From positions 111,255,204-111,319,203 of the forward strand of contig CM019827.1 in NCBI GenBank assembly GCA_009763385.1: a stretch of 64,000 nt of DNA, given 5' to 3'. Source of the DNA: Coix lacryma-jobi var. lacryma-jobi (lineage: Eukaryota > Streptophyta > Magnoliopsida > Poales > Poaceae). Both the position numbers and the translations under genes were made by a program. Below are positions 54,737 through 64,000 of the stretch, piece after piece. Numbering within the stretch: the stretch's first letter is position 1; every line of letters starts with the position of its first letter. The notes beneath the pieces are model-generated. The model was not told where the DNA came from. It saw only the letters and a list, made by a program, of their open reading frames with translations, and ran no database searches.

Positions 54737-57700
54737 ATGACCGGCGAGGAGGAGCAGGAGCACGGTGGCCACAGGTACGTCAGGATGCCGCCGGAGCCGC
54801 CCGAGCCGGAGGGGTTGGCCGCCGCGTCGTCGGCGTCATTCCGTCTGCCGGAGTCGGCGCGGGTGTTCGACGAGCTGCCGCGGGCCAGGATCGTCGGGGT
54901 CTCGCGCCCCGACGCCGGGGACATCACGCCCATGCTGCTCTCCTACACCATCGAGGTCCACTACAAGCAGGTCCGTCCCCGAGCGCCGCCTCTTCCCACT
55001 TCCGGATTCGTCTGGCCTTCCTAGTTCCTCTGGTTGGGCGGGCAGCGCAGTAGTGCCTGGCATTTGGCGTGGTAGAATTGATGCGTGAATTGGGCGCCTG
55101 TGTGATTTGTTGCCCCGATGGGCTCCGACTACATTTTCCTAGGTGATCTCAGAAGCTTCGATTATCCTTGAGGTGCCGGGAACTGAGTTGCTTGTTCGAT
55201 TCGGGTTCTGTGAGTGGCTTGTGGTTCAATTTGTGCGTGCTTCTCTGATGTGGATGCGAATATGAAAGTGACTTAACTACTTGTGTACTTTATTTATAAT
55301 GTAATAAGGGTAGCTTTTGTTGAATTCCTATTCCCCTTTTTCACAAAAACTTATAGGGCTTATTGTGGAGGAAAATGGTACACTTACGTGCTTTCGGTTG
55401 CAATATTGTCAGTGCGTGGCTCAATAATTGCATGAGTTCGGTCTGCGATTTTCCATTCCATGCAAAAGCTGGTGAACTCTTTGCTGCTGGCTACATAACA
55501 CCTCTGTCAATGTTAAGTGTTTTGATGTCCTTTAGGCAATTTGACTTCTTCCTACTCCTTCAAAACTCTTTTTTCTGGGTCATTTTTTGCTGGGTACAAG
55601 TGGTTGAGGTGATCATTGTATACCATTTAATACTTAATATAGGAGATTAGGAGTTTTATGGCCCACTATCATTAAACTTCTTTTAAAGAAAAGGGTGACC
55701 TATAGTTTCAACAAAATAAACTGCCATTAAACATTTTTTATATGTGGTGCTTTGTCTGTGCACTGTATGCTTACATGGAATTCAGGTAGTTCGTTTTATG
55801 TTTTTTGCTTTTAAAGGGAGTCAACTTTCGCTTTTTTTGGGTAATATTAGGCTATAATTTGGTGGCAAATGTATGAGACAATGAGGCATTCAGTGTGATG
55901 TTATTAGATGACTGGCTGAAGTAGTTGGGTGGACAACCAATCAACCATGGAAAAAGATTGACATATCATCATGCCATTTTTATGAAACAATAATTGATAT
56001 AGCCCTTGTGCGGTTGGCATCAAGCCAAGGCAATAATACATAGTACAACTTGCATCAGTTGATTATGCATGGCACATTGCTTGTATTGTTGATGGATACT
56101 GTAAAAACATGATTCCACTGGAATATTTGAGGTTGCTTTGGCTAACATTCATTTATTACATTTTTAGCCTCTACGATTCCCTAAAATATGGACTCTGAAA
56201 TCCATTAAATAATGTTCACTAGTTCTTCTCTCAGTTTAGATGGCTTCTGTATAAGAAGGCCTCACAAGTGCTATATCTACATTTTGCATTGAAGAGGCGT
56301 GCATTTCTTGAAGAATTCCATGAGAAACAAGAACAGGTTGGTTACATAATCTTTATGACTATTTTGAGCTGTGATTGATTGAATATACTTGTTTTTCCTG
56401 GTTAACCACTAAATACACTGGTTACATCACATTGTTAATATATATCATAGTGGAAGAACTCATGCACCTTTTTTTTCTTGACAAAACTATTTAGTTCATA
56501 ACCATCTATACATCTAGGAGTTGCTTCTCATTATGTTTTGCATTTCACTATGTTTTCTGTCATTTTCATTTGCTTGGGCCAACACATGCATATTACTTTG
56601 AGATCTGTTTGGGGTTCTATACCCTAATATAGCTTGCAAGGCAAGTGCCTTCTAAATGAGTGATTTTGCTGATTAACCTGATTCAATCCCTTTATTTGAC
56701 TGTCAACTCTACTTGGCACGATACAATTGTTTTGTGCGGAAGCTTCATTTTCAGTCATGTAGAACTGAACTAATCTCTTTTGTTTAATTAAAGGTCAAAG
56801 AATGGCTTCAAAATTTGGGGATCGGTGAGCATATGCCAGTTGTACATGATGATGATGAAGCCGATGATGTGCATGTTCCTTCACAGCATGATGAACACTC
56901 TGTCAAAAACAGGTAAAGTGGTGGCTTCTTAACAATGTCACCTTACTGAACTAAAAGAAAAATGGAAACTTCAGCAACAACATCTTGTAAACAATTTTGA
57001 TGCACTTGAAGCAGTTGGCTTCCCACATATCCCTGTGCATGTAGTAATAAACATACTTAAACGTTGGCTGCAGGAATGTTCCTTCAAGTGCTGTTTTACC
57101 TGTTATTCGACCTGCCCTTGGTCGCCAGCAATCAATTTCTGATCGTGCAAAGGTTGCCATGCAAGAATACTTAAACCATTTCTTGGGAAACTTGGATATT
57201 GTCAACTCAAGAGAGGTAACAAAAACCCTTTTCTGTAAAAAAATCATGTTAGTTTTGATGAAAATGTATATATCCAAAGTATTGTGCATGTGTCCATTAT
57301 AGTGGATCATCCCGTTTCTCATTTTCTTTTATATAGTAACATCTGTTAAAATGCAGGTTTGCAAATTTTTGGAAGTTTCACTGTTATCATTTCTGCCAGA
57401 GTATGGGCCTAAGCTAAAGGAAGATTATGTTACAGCAAGGCACTTGCCAAAAATTGAGATGGACAGTAAAGAGAGATACTGTTCATCCTGCTGTTTTAGT
57501 TTTTGCAGTAGTAGCTGGCAAAAGGTACTGAGCAATATTTGATGATTTTATTTTGTTTTACTAAAATGATGCTGACTTGTATATGAACTGTTAAATCAAT
57601 TGCTTCTTGATAGGTTTGGGCTGTACTGAAGCCAGGATTCTTGGCTTTACTCCAAGATCCATTTGATCCTAAGCTCTTGGACATAATTATTTTCGATGTG

Positions 57701-60700
57701 TCACCTTCCACTGATACAGATGGAGAAGGCCAAACCACTCTAGCAAAGGAGATAAAGGAACGTAATCCATTGCATTTTGGATTTGAGGTATTTCTTTTCT
57801 TTGCTTGGTCTAGCATCTTGACATATCACTCCAATCAAACAATTAATATCAATATTAAGAGTGTTTCTCCAGTGGAATTGTTATGTTACCACTCCTACCA
57901 AACAAGTAGACTAAACGAGTAATGGATTCTTTAGCATAACAGGTCTTTTTTTTTTTTGCCAATTTTTGTTCAAGTCCAATCAAAACAAAGTATTGCTAGT
58001 TGGGTTTTGTTGCTTACATAAGAAGGTCAGTTCTCTCGTGAGGATGACTTTCAGGTAGGAAGTGACTTGTTCAGCTTTAAGTGAACTTAACAGTATTGGC
58101 ACCTTGGATCTTTTGAGGCATTTTTCTTTACATATGGAATATGATCCCTATTTGGCATGTAGCTGAAGCCCATGTTACAAATAGCTTGCCTTGTTTTTGT
58201 GTCACAAGGAAAAAAAATTGACAATGGATTTGTGTAGCTCAGAAAAAAAAGATGATAAAAATTACCACTCGTACTGGGCTTGATTTCGCTGGGCAACATG
58301 GTACTGCAGTAGATGTGACATCAGTGTTTTGTCCGAATTTCTAAAGACTGGTACTTGTGGAAGGTATCTTCTGGGGGGCGGACAATAAAATTGAGAACAA
58401 GAAGTTCAGCTAAGGTAAAAGATTGGGTTACTGCAATAAATGCTGCTCGACGACCCCCAGAGGGCTGGTGTCACCCTCACCGTTTTGGTTCATTCGCACC
58501 ACCTAGGGGCTTGACTGATGATGGTAGTGTGGTACAATGGTTCATAGATGGTCATGCTGCATTTGATGCTATTGCTTCTTCCATTGAGGAAGCCAAATCA
58601 GAGGTTGGTGCACTTAAAGAAGTGAGAATCTTTCTGGTATAAGTTGAATACATTGCTATGTCATGAAGATAATTAAATGCTGGGTGCAGATATTTATAAC
58701 TGACTGGTGGCTGTGCCCAGAATTGTATCTTCGACGCCCCTTTCACTTTCATGGATCCTCTAGGCTTGATATTCTTCTGGAATCAAGGGCAAAACAAGGT
58801 GTACAGGTATTTAATTATTATTTTTAATCAGAACCTTGTTACAGTGTCACGTTAGCTGTGGAAGGCTAGTTGCTCTCTCTAGCGTTTCCTAGAGGGGGGT
58901 CTTGTCCCTCCTTTGTACTATTCCTCTTAATGATGCACAATTCTCTTGTGTGTTCGAGAAAAAGAACCTTGTTCCAGCATGTGCTCCATACTAATCTATA
59001 AGAGCTTTATTGAATAGTTTTTACAAAACTGCATTTATTTGTAATGCTTAGTAGTGGACTTTAAGATGTTAATCAGTTAGGTTTAATGAAGATATTGTTT
59101 GACGGGTTTTCCTTATTTTTTCTTTGGATGATTTTGTTGGATTTTAAAAATATGCATTCTAGTTAAGTTTTGATAATGGGTTTTTAGTTGTTATTCGTCT
59201 GCGATTATATTCTATTTATGAAAACAATAATCGGCTACAAATGTTTTTAAGGTTAACCTATTTCTAGAGTTTTGAGGAAAAAACTTAGTGGAAACTCATT
59301 ATCTTGAGATTTGGGAGAAATCACTTTTTTATTTAATTTTATTTATCTTACCCTAATTCAACAAGATAGTTTGGTGGCAAAGGTTTTAGATCAATTCAGA
59401 CCATTTGTGTATGGCCAAGATCCAAACAAGTCAGTGTGGGGCATGCTGCAGTCAACATTTGAGGATTAGTTGTATCACATGATAAATACACTATCCACAA
59501 TCTACTGTATGGAATGTCGTTGCATGGTCTCTTCATTATTCTGTCAATAACTAATGCTTTATATTAGAAAGACAAGAATGCAGTATTGTGAGCCAGTATA
59601 GTTCCGTAACAGAGCAAAGAATCTTATCATCTAAGAATAGCATTATTGATACACGGGACTCAATGTTCGAGAAAAAAGGAGCTAATCATACAATGGTTGT
59701 TCTGGACATGAACCTAGTGCACTGCGATTGAGCATATCTTCTGTATACTGGAATACTTAGGTTTGTAGATATTTCTGTACTTCTAGCCTGCCATTTAATC
59801 AGATTCCTTTGTCTAGTGTTCCCATATGGTCCCAAATGTTTTGCAATGGAGAAGTGGTCATAGGCATGACTGCAAGAGCATAATTCTCAGCGTTCAAATA
59901 TTTCAAATTTCATTGCTCAGCTAGAAACTGAACCCAGTTTGCTTAATGCTTATCATGAATCATTTTCTGTGAATAATACATTAGAACTATTTTTTAATTT
60001 AATGATCACAGTAATTAGTTATAACAATTCTAAGTCTCAGTTTTTATTTTGCAGATTTACATTCTTTTGTACAAGGAAGTATCTCTTGCGTTGAAAATCA
60101 ACAGCATGTACAGTAAACGGAGGCTACTTAACATTCATGAGAATGTTAAAGTTCTGCGCTACCCAGATCATTTCTCGACTGGCATATATCTATGGTACAA
60201 TTGGAGCTTTATACTTGTTTATTTTTCTGTTAGCCGCTGTTAGTTAAGTTCTCACAATCAACTCTTTTCTATTGCTTGAAGGTCTCACCATGAAAAAATT
60301 GTTGTTGTTGATAATCAAGTATGCTATATTGGAGGTCTTGATTTGTGCTTTGGCCGTTATGACTCCCCTGAGCATAAAGTTGTGGATTTTCCTCCGTCAA
60401 CATGGCCAGGAAAGGATTACTACAATCCTAGGTATTTCTGTTATTCAGATTTTTTTTATTAGATTCGATGCATGCAAACTTTCTATTAATTCTTTAGCTT
60501 GTGTGCTTATCTTATTGTTGTTTTTTGTAAGGGAATCTGAGCCAAATTCTTGGGAGGACACAATGAAAGATGAGCTTGATCGTACTAAATATCCTCGCAT
60601 GCCTTGGCATGATGTTCAGTGTGCACTTTATGGTCCAGCATGTAGAGATGTAGCAAGGCATTTTGTTCAGAGATGGAACTATGCAAAGGTCAGTTTACTG

Positions 60701-61299
60701 GCTTTAGGAGTACTTTTCATCTGTATCAGTGCTGAACTTAATCTCACCTATTGCAGAGGAACAAAGCACCAAATGAGCAAGCAATCCCATTATTAATGCC
60801 TCATCATCACATGGTAATTCCTCATTACATGGGTACAAGCAAGGAAACAAATGGGGACATGGAGAGTAAACAGAACCATGATAAGGATATTAAATTTAAT
60901 AGGTTAAACTCCTTGACAACACCAGCATCATGTCAGGACATTCCGTTGCTTTTGCCGCATGAACCTGATCACCATGTATTTGCAAGTGGAGATTTTGGAC
61001 AGAATGGCATGAATATCACCAATGGTATTTCAGATCATGCGAATAAATCCAGTTGGAACCAGCAGCCAGTGTCCAACCGAAAGGCCAAACAAGGTCTTTC
61101 TTTACAAGATTTACAGATGAAAGGATTTGTGGACAATGTCGGTTCCCCTGAGGTTTCAGTGTCTAAACACTATGGCACCTCAAATCCAAATATGCAACAC
61201 ATAGATAATGAGTGGTGGGAGACACAAGAACGAGGAGATCAAGTTGCCTCTGTGCTTGACGTTGGAGAAGTTGGTCCTCGGGCAGCATGTCGTTGCCAG
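54737..61299 (+). CDS. PLDZ: Phospholipase D zeta (PX-PH type), 5' 12 exons; 3' end beyond window
   Basis: It hydrolyses phosphatidylcholine and other phospholipids to phosphatidic acid; plant PX-PH PLDs act in membrane traffic, auxin response, root growth and phosphate starvation. Exons: 54737-54970, 56235-56336, 56794-56912, 57074-57215, 57357-57524, 57614-57787, 58364-58603, 58690-58806, 60055-60194, 60282-60431, 60532-60688, 60757-61299. All keep one frame with GT-AG introns, giving about 762 residues. The PX domain is about 45-190 (FDELPRARIVGVSRP start) and the PH domain about 200-340 (WAVLKPGFLALL, IKLRTRSSAKVKDWV). The first HKD site is HHEKIVVVDNQ at about 481-491 (H482, K484, D489), followed by GGLDLCFGRYD. 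The last exon seen is the long variable loop before the second HKD, which is not in the window. No damage is visible, so this part looks functional. Confidence 0.93.
54971..56234 (+). other. PLD zeta intron 1 (1.26 kb)
   Basis: Starts GTCCGT and ends CTCTCAG. No transposon recognised; ORFs inside it are chance. Confidence 0.85.
57788..58363 (+). other. PLD zeta intron 6
   Basis: Starts GTATTT and ends GTGGAAG. It contains a poly-T stretch near 57947; nothing else recognised. Confidence 0.8.
58807..60054 (+). other. PLD zeta intron 8 (1.25 kb)
   Basis: Starts GTATTT and ends TTTTGCAG; AT-rich, no element recognised. Confidence 0.85.
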
Positions 61300-61704
61300 G
61301 TTAGTTTGTTCCACGCACTGGTGATTAAACTGATACGATAATCTCCTGATACTTTATTTGTACTTAAATGGTATACGTTGGTTTACAGATTCAGCTACCC
61401 CTAACTTTGTGCTGTGCCTCGTGCAGCTTAGTGCTATTCATTGTTACACAAGTAACCCTGACCATGGTGGTTCAAGGGAACTTTAAATCTTTAATACTTT
61501 CTCAAAGAATAGATATAGCCTAAGAAATCCCTAGTTAGAATAAAATGTTATGTTTGTCAAAATTTATTCTGAATGCAACATTATAATTTGTTTGTTTTAC
61601 AAACAGATAAACATGCCTGTTTGGACATATTTTCGCCTGTGTTTGTTTCTTTTTTTGTTTTCACAGTGCAATCTTACCATGAATTCAATGACCTACTGAA
61701 CTCT
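61300..61704 (+). other. Start of a long PLD zeta intron
   Basis: Begins GTTAGTTT after exon 12. Nothing recognised until the LINE fragment. The next exon, carrying the second HKD, is not found before 64000. Confidence 0.7.
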
Positions 61705-62490
61705 CTTTTTGAATAAAAGGTTTCCCCCGCTTTATAGATTTAAAAGCGGCATGATACATAAAGTTCAGTGCTTCGGCACCCGCCCAAATTTAAAAGCCTC
61801 AAGGCCAAACCAAAGCAGAGCACACATTAAGAACGCATTACTCCTGACCCCTATCAAACTGATTCATACTCTCAGCGCTGAATGTCACCAAAAGCTGAGC
61901 ATCTAATTGATCCAACTCTAAAGTATCCACTCTCCACTTAATCTGCGGTGACATGTTGGCCTTCTATTCCACTTGTTGAATGATCTCCTCCACTCTTTCC
62001 CTGACTTCCACATTGATCATAAGTTCATAACCAGCTACATCTTCTGAGCATCCTTCCAATACTTAGCAGCGCCTTCTTCATTCCACTCCATACAGCTCCC
62101 TGAAAACAAGCATCATTTCGTAATTTCCAGAGTGCCCAAAGGGCTGCAGAAGAGACAATATTAGCAACTACTCCCTCCATCCTAAATTATAAGGCATTCC
62201 AAAAATCTTGGAGAGTCAAAGTTTTTCAATTTTGATCAAAATTCTAGAGAAAAACACAAAGATTTATAACATCAAATATGTATATTATAAAAATATAACT
62301 AATAAAGAATCTAATTGTACTTAGTTGATATCATAAATATTATTATCTTATTATATAAATTTGGTCAAAGTTGAAAAACTTTGACTCTCCAAGATTCTTG
62401 GAATGCCTTATAATTTGGGATGGAGGGAGTATATGTTTATTATTAGCAATCCAAAAACCAGCAACAAACTCAAAATCGTTCCCCACGTTG
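61705..62490 (-). mobile_element. L1-type LINE 3' fragment in the PLD zeta intron
   Basis: On the minus strand a frame reads GFWIAN, then after the MITE VANIVSSAALWALWKLRNDACFQG in pieces, the C-terminal tail of plant L1 ORF2, followed by an untranslated region ending AAAGCGGGGGAAACC...TTATTCAAAAAG. It is interrupted by a Stowaway MITE (62171-62429) and by a gypsy element at 62491, beyond which the rest should continue. Confidence 0.7.
62171..62429. mobile_element. Complete Stowaway MITE, TSD TA
   Basis: CTCCCTCCATCCTAAATTAT on the left is inverted at ATAATTTGGGATGGAGGGAG on the right. The arms extend through AAGGCATTCCAAAAATCTTG and GAGAGTCAAAGTTTTTCAA, over 60 bp. TA flanks both ends. Confidence 0.95.
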
Positions 62491-62863
62491 TGTCATGTAC
62501 GGCATCCCGTACTCCAGGAGACGGCGCGCCCGCGACGTGCGCAGAGCCACCGAGCGCGCGGCATCCAGATCAGGGGCGGCGCAAGAGGAGGTGGCCCAAC
62601 CAACAAGTGGCTAAGATTAGGAAATAGATTATATTTAGCCTTTTATTTAGGAGTAAATTACTCCAATCAGTTATCAGCCTTGGGCTATTTATTCATGTAA
62701 TCGGCACCTTGAGACATTAAGCAAGATATTACCAAACCAATCTCCTTCTCCCTCCCGACTCTCAAGCCTGCGGCTAGGGTGACCTCGTCGGAGAAGACAA
62801 CGGACCGAGGCTACGAGCTACGTAGTCGAGGGCCGGCTACCCTAGGGACTGACGCCCTTGACA
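62491..62863 (+). repeat. 5' LTR of a young gypsy element (373 bp)
   Basis: Starts TGTCATG and ends CTTGACA, with inverted ends. CGTTG precedes it and should be repeated after the 3' LTR outside the window. The element's primer binding site follows at once. Confidence 0.75.
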
Positions 62864-62866
62864 ACC

Positions 62867-62878
62867 TGGTATCACGCC
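62867..62878 (+). promoter_or_regulatory. Primer binding site of the young gypsy element
   Basis: TGGTATCACGCC lies three bases after the LTR; the first eight bases match the Met-tRNA type. Confidence 0.7.
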
Positions 62879-62973
62879 GATCCTCTCCCACCCGCTCCAC
62901 CTGTTCTTCCACAGCCGCCGCCCACCACCCTAGCCCTCCTCCATCGCCGCAGTCATCCTCCACCTCCGCGCCC

Positions 62974-64000
62974 ATGGGCGATCCCTCCATCGCTGACGTG
63001 ATGGAGATGTTGAAATCGGTCACCACGGAGTTGAAAACCATGAAGGCCGACATGGCGGCCATGAAGGAGAAGTCCGCCTCGTCGTCGGTCAGTGGCACCG
63101 GCGGCCGCACGGAGGGGCACCGCGATCTCGATCGCCCCCCGAAATTCCAAAAATTGGATTTTCCCCGCTACGATGACAAGACTGATCCGCTGCTCTTCAT
63201 CAACAAGTGTGAATCCTATTTTCGTCAACAGCGCACCATGGCGGAGGAGCGCGTGTGGATGGCCTCGTACAATTTGGAGGACGTCGCGCAACTTTGGTAC
63301 ATCCAACTCCAGGAGGACGAGGGCACGCCGCCGTGGGGGCGATTCAAGGACCTTCTGAGCCTGCGGTTTGGGCCGCCCCTCCGCTCGGCTCCGCTGTTCG
63401 AGCTCGCCGAGTGCCGGCGTACAAGGTCCGTGGAGGAGTACTCCAATCGATTCCAGGCCCTCCTGCCTCGCGCTGGACGTCTTGATGAGGCTCAGCGCGT
63501 CCAGCTCTTCACCGGCGGACTCCTGCCGCCGCTCAGCCACGCCGTCCGCATCCACAACCCGGAGACGCTCGCGGCCGCCATGAGCCTGGCGCGCCAGATC
63601 GAGCTGATGGAGAACGACCGTCCGGTGCCGCCGCCCCCTCGGGCGTCCCCACGCGGGTTTCTGCCCGCTCCGGCACCACGACCGACGCTCCCGGCGCCCC
63701 AACAGCCGTTGGCGCTCCCGGCTCCCCTAGCGGCCGCCCAACAAGATCGCGGCGAGGGCAGCCCGCGACGCCTTACCCCGGAGGAGATGGCGGAGCGGCG
63801 CCGTCTGGGCCTTTGTTTCAACTGCAATGAAAGGTATACTCGTGGACATAACAGATCATGTTGGCGTATCTTCTTCCTAGATGGTGTGGAGATCGAGGAC
63901 GCCGAGGACGCAGCTAACGCCACGGAGCACGACGACGCGGCAGGCAACCCCTGCTACTCCCTACACGCCGTGGCGGGCGTCCCCCTCAGCGACACGCTGC
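62974..64000 (+). CDS. Ty3/gypsy Gag-Pol, N-terminal part, open to the window end
   Basis: From the first ATG after the primer binding site, 342 residues are open and run off the window. A short coil (about 8-45) is followed by capsid motifs: PPKFQKLDFPRYDDKTDPLLF, CESYFRQQ, VWMASYNLEDVAQLWY, WGRFKDLLSLRFGPP and SVEEYSNRFQALLPRAG (about 55-175). A proline-rich linker leads to LGLCFNCNERYTRGHNRSC, the CX2C..GH knuckle typical of chromovirus Gag, then CYSLHAVAGV, the start of the protease region. No frame damage is visible, so the copy is probably recent. ACTGC-rich codon use follows the GC-rich style of grass elements. Confidence 0.88.
   Translation, partial: MGDPSIADVMEMLKSVTTELKTMKADMAAMKEKSASSSVSGTGGRTEGHRDLDRPPKFQKLDFPRYDDKTDPLLFINKCESYFRQQRTMAEERVWMASYNLEDVAQLWYIQLQEDEGTPPWGRFKDLLSLRFGPPLRSAPLFELAECRRTRSVEEYSNRFQALLPRAGRLDEAQRVQLFTGGLLPPLSHAVRIHNPETLAAAMSLARQIELMENDRPVPPPPRASPRGFLPAPAPRPTLPAPQQPLALPAPLAAAQQDRGEGSPRRLTPEEMAERRRLGLCFNCNERYTRGHNRSCWRIFFLDGVEIEDAEDAANATEHDDAAGNPCYSLHAVAGVPLSDTL

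Overview
This is nuclear DNA of a grass (Poaceae, probably panicoid; the species cannot be fixed from the sequence). The reasons are spliced plant genes with GT-AG introns, a plant phospholipase D zeta gene, relics of WAK-type and Pti1-type kinases, Stowaway and Tourist-like MITEs, and a mass of LTR retrotransposons dominated by Sireviruses (Ty1/copia) and long-LTR Ty3/gypsy elements. Most of the 64 kb is nested transposon. The only gene that looks functional is the PLD zeta gene at 54.7-61.3 kb (+), seen as 12 exons coding about 762 residues. Its 3' part lies beyond the window.

Layout. 1-9306: a Sirevirus with gag but no pol, whose 3' LTR ends inside one arm of a large inverted-repeat element (9307-9647). 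9.9-10.64 kb: minus-strand copia leader/gag relic. 11.17-12.19 kb: frameshifted WAK-type kinase pseudogene. 12550-14131: PIF/Harbinger-like element flanked by TAA. 14341-27779: an old copia element bounded by TTACA duplications and filled by pieces of two other Sireviruses and a 4.3-kb solo gypsy LTR flanked by GCTGG. 27.9-36.1 kb: a Pti1-like kinase pseudogene cut by a copia element (TTGAC duplications, itself carrying a hAT element) and by a 5'-truncated LINE (AAGACTT duplications). 36.6-38.57 kb: a solo Sirevirus-type LTR with a hairpin array. 38.6-42.4 kb: MITEs and T-rich intergenic DNA. 42383-52883: a complete minus-strand gypsy element (TTGTA duplications) with two gag/protease-like modules but no reverse transcriptase. 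53699-54383: a hAT element about 350 bp before the PLD start codon. 61.7-64 kb: a LINE fragment in the PLD intron, hit by a Stowaway MITE and by a young gypsy element whose gag is open to the window edge.

Two themes recur. First, the LTRs are rich in short palindromes: each Sirevirus LTR has its own repeated word, one LTR has six hairpins whose stems change in a compensatory way, and four different LTRs place their TATA box at the centre of an inverted repeat. Palindrome-rich cis regions are already described for maize Sirevirus LTRs; the covariation, the spread into gag and the hairpin-embedded TATA boxes are the parts worth checking. Second, both full-length retroelements lack pol. The gypsy one has an intact first ORF in which a retropepsin-like domain precedes a zinc knuckle, plus an internal copy of its polypurine tract. 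This is the best candidate here for something undescribed.
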